Source: Flagellimonas sp947499585
Lineage (GTDB): Bacteria; Bacteroidota; Bacteroidia; Flavobacteriales; Flavobacteriaceae
Assembly: GCF_044596045.1 (NCBI RefSeq)
Contig: NZ_CP138995.1
Location: 3,782,001 to 3,846,000, forward strand
Direction: 5' to 3'
DNA: 64,000 nucleotides
Of the stretch, positions 17,443-26,853 are shown one piece after another. Each line of letters starts with the position of its first letter. The stretch's first letter is position 1. The translations under genes were made by a program, and so were the position numbers. The notes below the pieces were generated by a model. That model was not told the origin of the DNA. It made no database searches and saw only the letters and a program-made list of their open reading frames with translations.

Positions 17443-18147
17443 TTACTGAAGTTTAAATGTAATTGGAATACTGAAAGGAACTTTTACCGCTCTACCTCTT
17501 TGTTTTCCAGGAGTCATTTTAGGAAGCTTATTGATAATACGTAATGCTTCTTTCTCCAAGTTTTTGTCCGGTCCACGCATTCTAATATTCCCGATACTAC
17601 CGTCTTTCTGAATAACAAAAATTACGTTTACCCTACCTTGAACACCCATTTCTTGGGCAATTTCTGGATAACGGAAGTTTTTACGGATATGCTTTTGCAT
17701 CATATCCTGAAAACATTGCTTCTTATTACTTGACCCTTCGCAACCAGGAAATACAGGCACATCTTCAATTACAGCAAAGGGAACCGAAATATCATCATCA
17801 ATTTCCTCAACCTCAACCTCTTCAACTTCCATTACTTCTTCTTCCTGACTGGTTTCTGTTGATTCGATTACAGTTTCTTCAACTTCTTCTTCATCTTCAA
17901 CAACCTCTATGATTTCTGGTGCAGCTGGTGGTGGTGGTGGTGGTGGAGTTTTTATCTGCTCCGTCATTGGCACCTCTTCATCCAACTGATCTTCAATATT
18001 CATTGAAATATCATATTCATTGGATTTATCATATTTTTTCCACTCCATGGCTCCATAAACCAACCCTAAGACAGCGGCCAGCCCTATGACAAAATAGAGC
18101 GAACTGTTTTTTGCTACATCTGCTTTTGGATTCTTTTTTAGTTCCAT
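17443..18147 (-). CDS. TonB-like energy transducer
   Basis: A 234-residue protein: cytoplasmic N-terminus, one membrane helix (SSLYFVIGLAAVLGLVYGAM), a proline run KTPPPPPPPAAPEI, a long acidic low-complexity linker of Glu and Val (about residues 75-125), and a C-terminal TonB domain (FRYPEIAQEMGVQGRVNVIF onward, ending VPFSIPITFKL). TonB carries energy from the inner-membrane ExbB/D complex to outer membrane receptors; no ExbB/D genes are nearby. The KTPPPPPP pattern is common in Bacteroidota TonB proteins. It follows a VanZ-like gene after 52 bases and precedes a strong terminator. Confidence 0.88.
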   Translation of the reverse strand: MELKKNPKADVAKNSSLYFVIGLAAVLGLVYGAMEWKKYDKSNEYDISMNIEDQLDEEVPMTEQIKTPPPPPPPAAPEIIEVVEDEEEVEETVIESTETSQEEEVMEVEEVEVEEIDDDISVPFAVIEDVPVFPGCEGSSNKKQCFQDMMQKHIRKNFRYPEIAQEMGVQGRVNVIFVIQKDGSIGNIRMRGPDKNLEKEALRIINKLPKMTPGKQRGRAVKVPFSIPITFKLQ

Positions 18148-18199
18148 CGTTTTAATTTTAGTGTTTGCTAATTTAATTATTAATTGGTTAAATAAGCAA

Positions 18200-18604
18200 T
18201 TAAATTTTCCATTTTAACGGCCTTTCTTTAGAAAAATACCATTTAATTAAGCCAACTCCTACAAATGCCCCTAATGAATTGGCTAAAACATCACCATATT
18301 CAGCCATACGATTTGTAGTAGCCGTGTATTGTAACACTTCAATAAATATGCCATATACAATGCCTATAACCAACATTATTGCAAGAGTTCTACCCAGGCT
18401 CATTTTACCTTGTGTTCTTTCTCTTATAAACATGCAACCCAAAACAGCAAAAATCAAATAAAATGAAAAGTGTGTTATTTTATCAGCATAAGGAATGTTG
18501 ACTGTACCAGTGTCCAATCCAGAAAAAGAAAATAAGCTGAGCATTGTAATGAACAATACCCAGCTTATAAATAATAAGGTAAAAATATGCTTCTTAAGCA
18601 CCAA
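18200..18604 (-). CDS. VanZ-like membrane protein
   Basis: A 134-residue protein with four predicted helices and the VanZ-like signature region: DKITHFSFYLIFAVLG, then GIVYGIFIEVLQ and NRMAEYGDVLANSLGAFVGV. VanZ itself lowers teicoplanin susceptibility, but most family members have no known role. The ATG overlaps the gcvH stop by 11 bases, so it is in the gcvH-vanZ-tonB unit. Function here is unknown. Confidence 0.82.
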   Translation of the reverse strand: MVLKKHIFTLLFISWVLFITMLSLFSFSGLDTGTVNIPYADKITHFSFYLIFAVLGCMFIRERTQGKMSLGRTLAIMLVIGIVYGIFIEVLQYTATTNRMAEYGDVLANSLGAFVGVGLIKWYFSKERPLKWKI

Positions 18605-18974
18605 TCAATGCTTTATAGTCTTCATCACTCATTAAAGCATCTACTTCAGAAGCATTGCTCATTTTTATTTTGATCATCCAGCCTTCCCCATATGGATCTG
18701 TATTTACCTTTTCAGGTTCATCTTCTAGGGCTTCATTAAATTCTACAATCTCGCCGCTTAGGGGCAAAAACAAATCAGAAACCGTTTTAACAGCTTCTAC
18801 AGTGCCAAAAACTTCTTCCTTTTCTAAAGTCTCGTCCAAAGTTTCAACTTCTACATAAACAATATCACCTAACTCTCCTTGAGCAAAGTCCGTGATGCCC
18901 ACAGTTGCGATATCTCCATCTATTTTGATCCATTCGTGATCCTTAGTATACTTTAATTCTGCTGGTATGTTCAT
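18594..18974 (-). CDS. gcvH: Glycine cleavage system H protein
   Basis: GcvH carries the aminomethyl group on a lipoyl-lysine between the P, T and L proteins of glycine cleavage in the cytoplasm. The 126-residue protein is of normal length, starts MNIPAELKYTKDHEWI and has the lipoylation motif GTVEAVKTVSD with Lys63. The C-terminal region NTDPYGEGWMIKIKM is also typical. It has a good promoter of its own in the gap after sprA and is first in a unit with a VanZ-like gene and tonB. The P and T protein genes are not in this window. Confidence 0.96.
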   Translation of the reverse strand: MNIPAELKYTKDHEWIKIDGDIATVGITDFAQGELGDIVYVEVETLDETLEKEEVFGTVEAVKTVSDLFLPLSGEIVEFNEALEDEPEKVNTDPYGEGWMIKIKMSNASEVDALMSDEDYKALIGA

Positions 18975-18999
18975 TGTTTAATTTGTATTAGTCAGGTCA

Positions 19000-19030
19000 C
19001 AAATGTAAAGGATCAGACATAGCTTTTCAA
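19000..19030 (-). promoter_or_regulatory. Predicted promoter of gcvH-vanZ-tonB
   Basis: On the minus strand TTG (19030-19028), a 20-base spacer and TACATTTG (19007-19000) match the Flavobacterium consensus; the gcvH ATG is 25 bases downstream. It separates this unit from sprA. Confidence 0.6.
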
Positions 19031-19086
19031 GTAAACTTGAAAACAAAATCCATGTATTTATAAAATAATCTTTAGGTAAAGAAATG

Positions 19087-22000
19087 CTAGTTCCCGAAGT
19101 TATATCTAAGTGTAAACCCTGTATTGATAGTGGTTTGAGGGAATGCAGTAGATACGGCAAATTGCGAAAAGGAATGATCATAGAAGAATAAGGCATTCAA
19201 ACTCTTGCTCAAAGCATAATCCGCAGTGAACTTGATCGACATTAGTTGTTGTCCCGAAGTAATCTGATTGTTATCAATATCCAAATTTCTAATTATGGTG
19301 ATATTATCTCTAAGGGATAAATCAGCTTTAAGATTTAGGTCACCTTTCAATCTCGTTTTTTCACCACCAATATTGGTCACAAATTTTACATCTTTAAAAC
19401 GGTAACCCAATCCTAAGGTGTATTCCTTTCCATTAATTTCGGTAAGCAAGTTATTATCAAAACTTAAGGACAAGGTTCTATCTGTTCTTACCTCAGCTAA
19501 AAAGCTAAAGGAGCTCTTCATTTCAAAGTCTACGCGCATCAATGGATTGAACTGATCGGTAAGTACTACATTATTTATAATGTTCTCTGGAAGGAAATCT
19601 CCAGTTTCAGGATCAGTTGTTGTATTCTCTCGCTCTAAATTGGTCTGAAAAGAGTTGATACTATAAGCGGCCCTATATCCATGACTCAATGAAAAACGTT
19701 TAAACTTCTTTTTGAACCATCTATTTTTCATCAAACCTGTATACTTAATGTTCCAGTTTGGAATTGGTATTTCCCTGAAAGCATCTAAATTGACACGATT
19801 TACATCTTGTCCCGTATAAGCTGCGAAAAATGCAGGGAGCAATACTTCTTGTTGAGTTTTTCCATAACGCTCTGGAAATCCATCCGCATCCAGCGTTCCA
19901 GGATTTTGCCCTCGGTCAGAAACCAATCTGTTGGCAATGGCGATTCTATTTTCTTTAAATTTATCGAAGGTTTCAGAATCAAACTCATCACTTTTACTGA
20001 ATACCGTTCCGATCATTACTGTAGATATACTGAAATTTCCGAAGGTATTGCCCAACAAATTTTCATACTCAAATTCACCACTACCTAAGTCATTTACTTG
20101 GAAGTTTTCTTGGTAACTATTGGACAGTTGTCTATCCGCAGTAAAATCTATGGTCAAGTCTTGAGTAGGCTGTGCTGTAGCTGTTATATTTAATTGTTTG
20201 TTGGTGTTCTGCATATACTGGGAGTTGAACTCTGTGAATGTAGTCAGCCATCCTCTTCTTGCAGCTTCAAAACGCACATCTGATTGACTTCCAAAAACAA
20301 ACCCTAAAGTAGGTCTAGCAGTCCCAATAAAACCAATGGATTGTGTATATCCTGGTAATACTTTTCCGTTGTTTTCACTATAATTCACATTGACCCTCTT
20401 TACCATGGTCACAATATCAACCAAAGTATTAAAGGCTTTACTTGTCTTTTTGGGTGGTTTTTCATCTTCGGACCCCGGGTTACCCGCCTTATCACGTCTT
20501 ACCCTGGCCTGGGTTGCCGTCACTTTTCCACTTTTCTTTTTAAGCCCTATAAAATCATAAAAGCGTTGCATGGTCAAATTGGCCGTTATATTATGTGTAT
20601 TGGCATTTTGAACCGTGTTAATACTTTCTCCCGGATTTTCTAACTGTACCACCTCATTCAAAGCATCACCACCACGTTGCCAGTCAAAATTACTGGTATA
20701 GGTGTATTGCGCATTGATAAAATTCAAAAACGGAAATTTGCTAAACGGCAGTTCATAATTCAATTGCATTTGCTGGGAATGCCTATTGGGTTCACCAATG
20801 TCAAAAAATCCATCCCATAAATCCAGCGCTTGATTGATTCCTGAATCAGAATCATCGTCAACATTAAAATAATTACGTACTATATTATTGTTAGATGCTG
20901 TCAGATTCAATCGCAGCGATTTGGAAATACTATAATTTAATGCATACTGCCAGTTAAATAGGTAATTACGTTGCTGTAGCAATGGCAATTCCAAAGCATC
21001 TACACCTGGCTCCAATACATCTCTAAAACGTTGTTGGTTAAATGAACGATTGTAGTTTGCATTTACTGACAAGCTCGTAGGCAATAAATTAAAATTGAGT
21101 TCTTTAAGCCATTGCCAGTATTTACTCATAAATAATGAATCCTTCTTAACAAATGGCGCAATTGGAGCTGGTTTGAAATTATGATTGTAAACAAAACCAG
21201 TTGTTACGTTTTGGTCGCGTAAATCTGCAACTTCAAAATCTCTATGATTGGTTTCATTATAAGAATAATTGAAAGTGAAATTTTCTACATCAAAAAAGTT
21301 CTCTTCTGCCTCATCACCTCTATTTTTACGAACTCCAATAAGGTTGATACTTGTTCTTTTTGTGTAGTCCTCCGCTTGTTTTTGAATGGTTTCAGCGTCT
21401 TCTGGCGTAGTTGCGGCTGCAATACGATCATCTAACTTTAAATCATCATAAACGGGATCAAACTCTGGAGTAATCAAACTTTCTGAAATACCATAATTAA
21501 ACGGAAGTTGGATTCCCCATTTTTTTGGTAACAATTGACCCACATTTACATTGGTAACCACATCATAAGAAATGGCATCTTCACGTGAACGTTCATTAGG
21601 CATCTGATCAATGGAACCAAAACCTGAAGTACTTCTGCTTCCTGTTGCGGTAACATTTGCAAAATCTGCCATGTTTGCATCCAATGCAGCAATTGCGGCC
21701 CATCCGCCATTGTTATCCAAGCCAGCCAAGCGCAATTCATTAAACCATACTTCTCCCCTTGCAGGTAAATCGTCAATATTTTTAACACCCACCATCATTC
21801 CACGAATGCTTCCCAATGATGGATTACCACGAATTCCTATACGTAACCTGCCTAATGTTCTTGGTGCAAATTCATCTACCAAAACCGCCTGCCCATCTAT
21901 AATCTCATAGTAATTGATATCATTGAGACTCTGCTCTGCAATCCCTCTGGATTTCACCTTGTTCAAATCACTTAGGTCAATATCTATCTGATTTACGTCT

Positions 22001-25000
22001 GGCCATATTTCATCTGGAGATGTCACATTAAAAGATGTAAATTGAAGTGGTAATTCTATTTGATAAAAGTTCTCTGAGAAATCAGTTCCTATTCGAAGAA
22101 AACCAACCAAAGGAGTGTCATCGTCAGAGTAATCCCCATTCAATATTTTTTCGGCATGCATGAACATTTTAATACGCTCATACTGTCGCACATCAATATT
22201 GACATTTTTAAAGACCCCTCGAGAATCTTCAGATTCCAAATTTTCCACTACAAAAGACAATGACTGCTCATTCTGTCTAATAATAGTATTGTTATTATTC
22301 AATTGTTCTCTTACTACTCCTGGAGGCAACACATATGGTATAGGTTGTCTACCAAAGTTCTCTTCTATATTAACTGTGTTCACATCTGTCACCGTACCGT
22401 CATCAGAAGGGTCATTGTCAATATCTGGTTGCAAAGAATTGGTATAAGTCCTCCAATCTCCACGAACAAGGTCCAAAGTAGCAAAACGCAGGGCCACATC
22501 ATCACTAAACCCGGTAAGGTACATCCGCATAAAACTTATGGAACGAAAATCTGTTATTCCACCAACCGCATCTGTAAAATCACTTAATGGAATTTTATAT
22601 TGAATCCACCTTCTGTTCAATTGGGTACCATTAGGAAGATCTGGAGTAAGTCCTTCCCTAATATCCGTTACATATTGATCATCGATGGTTGTGTTTGGTC
22701 TAATTTGAATACGATATTCATAGTAGCTATTAACCGTGTTCATGGTTAAATCTCTATCAATATCCTCTACATCTGGCAAGGTTGTTGACCCCCTATTTGT
22801 GTTACTTACTGCCACCGGGGAGTTGCCGTCTGTGTTGTTAAAATCTAAATAACGCTCCAAAATACCACCTTCTCTATTTAAATAGTATTGATAGTTATCC
22901 AAAGCAGGATCTTCACTTGGTCCGTTGTAAATGGTTTGCTCTTCAGCGTCATCCAAACCATCTAGTCCAATATCTTGCAATACCCTGTTTGCTTCATCTG
23001 CATCAAAAGCATAAACCAAAGATTGCGTAGAGGGTACTTCCCCCCAAATAGTGGTTCTAGGGACTTCAGTATTAGTACTTGCAGGCAATCCATTTTCATA
23101 TTGCTTTCTACCATCTCTCAAAATGTCTTCTGATATATTCCCTAAGTTCAACACCAACTCCCCTGCATTTGCATTGTTGGTTTCGCCATCCACATAAGGG
23201 TCTAAAACCCAAAATTGAACGAATTCAACATTGGATTGCTCAAAATTGGTACTGCTCAATGGACGCATAATACCAGCCCATTTATCGTCTGGCGTCTCCG
23301 TTTCAAAGTTTGGGTTCGCATTATAGGGCCCTTTGTCATTAGGGTAATACACCAAATCTAAAGTTCCTTGTACCTGAGTTTGACCCTGAGCAATATCTGT
23401 TTCTGCAAAAACCTCATCTATAAAAACCCTACGAGTAGAGTTTAATGAAATGTCATTATCAGACATCCCCGAAGGTCTTTGATTGGTATAAAAAATTGGA
23501 TCAATTGTATACCAAGCCATTTTTGCCCGTTCAAAACCGACACCAATATCTGTTCTATCTTCTAAAAACTCTACAGGCGGACTTGCTAAGGTCCACCCTA
23601 AAGATGAACGAATATCAATTAAAGCTTGCGCTCCTTCAAAGTCATCTAAATATGTTGTGGTTTCTCCTTGAAAATCTGCATTCTTTGGAGAATTGGGCTT
23701 CAAGAACGCAACTTCTCCCCTTACTGATAAATTGGAAGGAACATCTGTATCAATATTAGGTAGCTTATTTGCTAATCTTGTTAAGAATGGTATCTCGGTA
23801 CTGAAGTTTCCGTTCAACCCAAAAATGGTATTGTTAACCGGTTCAACGCCAAAATTAGATTTTTGTGTCAGTGGTCTTTCGTTCAAATTCAGAAGAGTAC
23901 CTCCCAGCACAAAGTTCTCATTGAATTTATGTTCCACGTTTATTCCCGTAAATCTTCTAGTTTGTTGACCAAAAACGGCATTGTTCTCAACTGAAATATT
24001 GATAGGCGTATTGGAAGCTGCCAAACTAGGGTCTAAAATCTGCACAGTACCTGCTTGATAATTTACGGTGTAATCTATTCCTTCTTGTAATTGACGACCA
24101 CCGGCCGTAACCCTAACTGAACCTCTAGGTACGTTAAATGCTCCTATTGGAATACCATTATTTCCTTGTGATTTATAGCGCCCTTTAAGTTGGAAGCGAT
24201 TCTTCTCCGCATCCTGTAAAGAAGCTGCTTTGGTCTTTGCATACATATTACGAAACACGTAACGTTGCTGGTTAACGTTGTAGCCTTGGTCATTATCAAC
24301 ATCATAGGTCCCACCACCCAATTCTTCAAAAAGAAACTCTCCAAATGGCTCCACTTTCGTGAAAATGATACGTCCAGACTGTGTATCTACAGTAATTCCT
24401 GGCACGTAATCAAAAAACCCATCTCCACCAGGCTGTACGTCATTGTATACATTTAATCTATCCAAGTTGAAGATGTCGATAAGAATACGTTCTTCATAAC
24501 CTACTGGCCATCCTGCATTTGGATCAACCGGTGTTATGTAGTTTCTTGGCGTAGGATCAGAGTATAGAATATTTAGTTTAAAATCTTCTTCGCTTAATTG
24601 AAATGCTCCCGTGGCATAGATGTTCTTCATCATCAAATCCCAAATAGGATCATCTACGTTGGTAATATTACTTTTCAGTAGTTTTAGAATCAGGGTATTG
24701 TTTTCTATAATTGGATTTACTCCTCCAGAAACCGTCGTAGCATCAACTCCTCCATTGGCAAACTCTCCTACTTGGAACACTTCGCCATTAATGGTGTATT
24801 GAAACGCTACCCCCAAAACTTCATCATTACTAAGTCGCTGATTTAAAGAAATATACCCTAACTGCGTATCGAACTGATAATCTCTTCCTTGCTCAAGTTT
24901 TCTTGCGTTTTCTAATATGGCATAGTCAAAACCTTGATTGGCTTCAACATTAAACCCAGCCTCCACCGTAGCAATATCTCTAATTGACGATGTTAATTGC

Positions 25001-26202
25001 CCTCCATTTCCAATAAGTGCCGGGTCAAAATCGTTTGCTCCATTTCGTGGTAAAGCTCCTGGTTGTAGAACATTGAAGAATCCTCCTGGAGCATTGCTTT
25101 CTTTACCTATCCTAGTCACTTCTCTTCCGTCAGCACCAAGTTCCACTTCTCCTAAATCTTGAATAGCGACTACGTTCCTAACATTTAATGTCTGTTGATT
25201 ACGGTTGGTCACCCAAACTTCTAATCTAGTAATCTGAACCTGACTTTGAATAAAAGGGTAATTTGTTAATGCACGATCATAATTGTCCCTAAAGTACTGC
25301 GCTAAGAAAAAGTGTTTGTCTTCATCATAATCCAAAGCTGTCAAAGCAAATTCATTTACCGTTCCTCCTCCTTGAGCAACTACTGTATTGTTTTGTGACC
25401 GTTGTTCCGAAAAAACGGCTGTCACCGTGGTCCTACCAAATTGTAGTTGCGTTTTTACTCCAAACAGACTTTGCGCGCCTGTAATCAAGGAACTGTTCAA
25501 TGGCATATTTACATTACCAATCTCTATTTTACGAAGAATATCATCTTCGGTTGGCGTGTAATCTATTTTTACCAAATTCTGAAAATCAAAAGTTGCTTCT
25601 GTATCGTAGTTGGCAGTTACTTGAAGACGTTCCCCTACTTTACCCAAAAGACTCAAGCTTATTCTTTGATCAAAATCAAAAGAAAGATTGGTTCTGTTTC
25701 TAGGCGAAAGGGCGGGGTTATCATTTTTTTGCCATAATACTCCTAAGTCCATCGCTACGGAACCCTGTGGAATTACTTCAATCGTGTTTCCTCCAAAAAT
25801 GGATTCAAAGAAACTGCTATTCACATAAAAATTGGGCAATAGATTTTTTCTAGCCTCTTGACTTCCTTCCTTTTTCCCTGTAAAAGCGTCAATTTTTTCT
25901 TTGAAATATGCTTTCATTCGTTCTTTTCGAACGAGTTCAAAATATTGATCTGGAGTAAGAATAATAGGGTGACTTATATCAAAGTCTCCAACACTTTCTG
26001 TGTAGATATATCGATCTAGTTTAGAGTCATAAGAATATTTAGCAATAACGCTATCTGGGTTCTCCAATATCAATTGACCAAGTGCAAAACCGGTTTTTAC
26101 CGAGTCCTGAACTTGCTCATTGGTCTCCTGGCCTATTAGGTTGGTGGCTATCAGAAAACATACAAAAAAGAAAAAGTACTTAAATCTTAATGATTTAAGC
26201 AT
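19087..26202 (-). CDS. sprA: SprA, outer membrane translocon of the type IX secretion system
   Basis: SprA (Sov) is a very large single-chain beta-barrel that forms the protein-conducting channel of the type IX secretion system; in Flavobacterium it is also needed for gliding. From the ATG at 26202 the product has 2371 residues, starting MLKSLRFKYFFFFVCFLIAT and continuing into a signal peptide; a TTG at 26223 would add seven residues and is less likely. The N-terminal plug-like region (YFELVRKERMKAYF) and long runs of alternating beta strands are visible, as is the barrel end FTLRYNFGN. Length is typical. It follows ruvA by 26 bases. No other T9SS genes are in the window. Confidence 0.95.
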   Translation of the reverse strand: MLKSLRFKYFFFFVCFLIATNLIGQETNEQVQDSVKTGFALGQLILENPDSVIAKYSYDSKLDRYIYTESVGDFDISHPIILTPDQYFELVRKERMKAYFKEKIDAFTGKKEGSQEARKNLLPNFYVNSSFFESIFGGNTIEVIPQGSVAMDLGVLWQKNDNPALSPRNRTNLSFDFDQRISLSLLGKVGERLQVTANYDTEATFDFQNLVKIDYTPTEDDILRKIEIGNVNMPLNSSLITGAQSLFGVKTQLQFGRTTVTAVFSEQRSQNNTVVAQGGGTVNEFALTALDYDEDKHFFLAQYFRDNYDRALTNYPFIQSQVQITRLEVWVTNRNQQTLNVRNVVAIQDLGEVELGADGREVTRIGKESNAPGGFFNVLQPGALPRNGANDFDPALIGNGGQLTSSIRDIATVEAGFNVEANQGFDYAILENARKLEQGRDYQFDTQLGYISLNQRLSNDEVLGVAFQYTINGEVFQVGEFANGGVDATTVSGGVNPIIENNTLILKLLKSNITNVDDPIWDLMMKNIYATGAFQLSEEDFKLNILYSDPTPRNYITPVDPNAGWPVGYEERILIDIFNLDRLNVYNDVQPGGDGFFDYVPGITVDTQSGRIIFTKVEPFGEFLFEELGGGTYDVDNDQGYNVNQQRYVFRNMYAKTKAASLQDAEKNRFQLKGRYKSQGNNGIPIGAFNVPRGSVRVTAGGRQLQEGIDYTVNYQAGTVQILDPSLAASNTPINISVENNAVFGQQTRRFTGINVEHKFNENFVLGGTLLNLNERPLTQKSNFGVEPVNNTIFGLNGNFSTEIPFLTRLANKLPNIDTDVPSNLSVRGEVAFLKPNSPKNADFQGETTTYLDDFEGAQALIDIRSSLGWTLASPPVEFLEDRTDIGVGFERAKMAWYTIDPIFYTNQRPSGMSDNDISLNSTRRVFIDEVFAETDIAQGQTQVQGTLDLVYYPNDKGPYNANPNFETETPDDKWAGIMRPLSSTNFEQSNVEFVQFWVLDPYVDGETNNANAGELVLNLGNISEDILRDGRKQYENGLPASTNTEVPRTTIWGEVPSTQSLVYAFDADEANRVLQDIGLDGLDDAEEQTIYNGPSEDPALDNYQYYLNREGGILERYLDFNNTDGNSPVAVSNTNRGSTTLPDVEDIDRDLTMNTVNSYYEYRIQIRPNTTIDDQYVTDIREGLTPDLPNGTQLNRRWIQYKIPLSDFTDAVGGITDFRSISFMRMYLTGFSDDVALRFATLDLVRGDWRTYTNSLQPDIDNDPSDDGTVTDVNTVNIEENFGRQPIPYVLPPGVVREQLNNNNTIIRQNEQSLSFVVENLESEDSRGVFKNVNIDVRQYERIKMFMHAEKILNGDYSDDDTPLVGFLRIGTDFSENFYQIELPLQFTSFNVTSPDEIWPDVNQIDIDLSDLNKVKSRGIAEQSLNDINYYEIIDGQAVLVDEFAPRTLGRLRIGIRGNPSLGSIRGMMVGVKNIDDLPARGEVWFNELRLAGLDNNGGWAAIAALDANMADFANVTATGSRSTSGFGSIDQMPNERSREDAISYDVVTNVNVGQLLPKKWGIQLPFNYGISESLITPEFDPVYDDLKLDDRIAAATTPEDAETIQKQAEDYTKRTSINLIGVRKNRGDEAEENFFDVENFTFNYSYNETNHRDFEVADLRDQNVTTGFVYNHNFKPAPIAPFVKKDSLFMSKYWQWLKELNFNLLPTSLSVNANYNRSFNQQRFRDVLEPGVDALELPLLQQRNYLFNWQYALNYSISKSLRLNLTASNNNIVRNYFNVDDDSDSGINQALDLWDGFFDIGEPNRHSQQMQLNYELPFSKFPFLNFINAQYTYTSNFDWQRGGDALNEVVQLENPGESINTVQNANTHNITANLTMQRFYDFIGLKKKSGKVTATQARVRRDKAGNPGSEDEKPPKKTSKAFNTLVDIVTMVKRVNVNYSENNGKVLPGYTQSIGFIGTARPTLGFVFGSQSDVRFEAARRGWLTTFTEFNSQYMQNTNKQLNITATAQPTQDLTIDFTADRQLSNSYQENFQVNDLGSGEFEYENLLGNTFGNFSISTVMIGTVFSKSDEFDSETFDKFKENRIAIANRLVSDRGQNPGTLDADGFPERYGKTQQEVLLPAFFAAYTGQDVNRVNLDAFREIPIPNWNIKYTGLMKNRWFKKKFKRFSLSHGYRAAYSINSFQTNLERENTTTDPETGDFLPENIINNVVLTDQFNPLMRVDFEMKSSFSFLAEVRTDRTLSLSFDNNLLTEINGKEYTLGLGYRFKDVKFVTNIGGEKTRLKGDLNLKADLSLRDNITIIRNLDIDNNQITSGQQLMSIKFTADYALSKSLNALFFYDHSFSQFAVSTAFPQTTINTGFTLRYNFGN

Positions 26203-26228
26203 TGGTTTTGCCCCTCTTTTCAAACTAG

Positions 26229-26810
26229 TTACAAATTTTTCAGCGCTAATTTTATAATGTCCTCAACGCTTAGTGTAGGATCTTGGGATAATACCTTGTC
26301 CACAACCTTTTCTGATTGTCTTCGGACAAAACCAAGAACCTCTAAAGCAGATAACGCTTCTTCTTTGCTTGTATTGTTTGATTGTAGGGAAACTTCACCC
26401 ATATCGTAGACTTTTAAAATCTTATCTTTTAAGTCGAGGATTACACGTTGTGCAGTCTTGGCTCCTATACCCTTGATTGCCTGTATGGAATGGACATCTC
26501 CGTTAGCAATAGCATCCCTTACATGAACAGGTGATAATGAAGATAACATGGTCCTAGCTATGCTTGATCCAATGCCCGAAACGGAAATCAATAACCTAAA
26601 AATTTCTCGCTCAGATTTTTCTACAAAACCAAATAGGGTGTGTGAATCTTCTTTGACCTGTAAATGGGTGAAAAGACGAATGTTTTCTTCATCCTTCAAT
26701 TGCGAAAAAGTATGCAATGAAATATTTAAAAAGTATCCAACACCACCGCATTCAATCACGACGTAGGTTGGATTTTTTTCGACTAATTTTCCATTTAAGT
26801 GGGTAATCAT
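26229..26810 (-). CDS. ruvA: Holliday junction branch migration protein RuvA
   Basis: RuvA binds Holliday junctions as a tetramer and recruits the RuvB motor. The 193-residue protein has the N-terminal OB domain (ITHLNGKLVEKNPTYVVIEC), tandem helix-hairpin-helix motifs (ISVSGIGSSIARTMLSS and IKGIGAKTAQRVILDLKDK) and the C-terminal three-helix domain that contacts RuvB (KEEALSALEVLGF, DPTLSVEDIIKLAL). It lies between maeB and sprA. The partner gene ruvB is on the same strand at 32.1-33.2 kb. Confidence 0.96.
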   Translation of the reverse strand: MITHLNGKLVEKNPTYVVIECGGVGYFLNISLHTFSQLKDEENIRLFTHLQVKEDSHTLFGFVEKSEREIFRLLISVSGIGSSIARTMLSSLSPVHVRDAIANGDVHSIQAIKGIGAKTAQRVILDLKDKILKVYDMGEVSLQSNNTSKEEALSALEVLGFVRRQSEKVVDKVLSQDPTLSVEDIIKLALKNL

Positions 26811-26853
26811 AATATAGTAGTTAGGTTTTGGGTAAAATATTAATCACAGCAAA

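Noticed and set aside
26203..26223. TTG start for sprA adding seven residues
   Set aside because: The ATG at 26202 directly starts a signal peptide; the extension adds a charged peptide without benefit.
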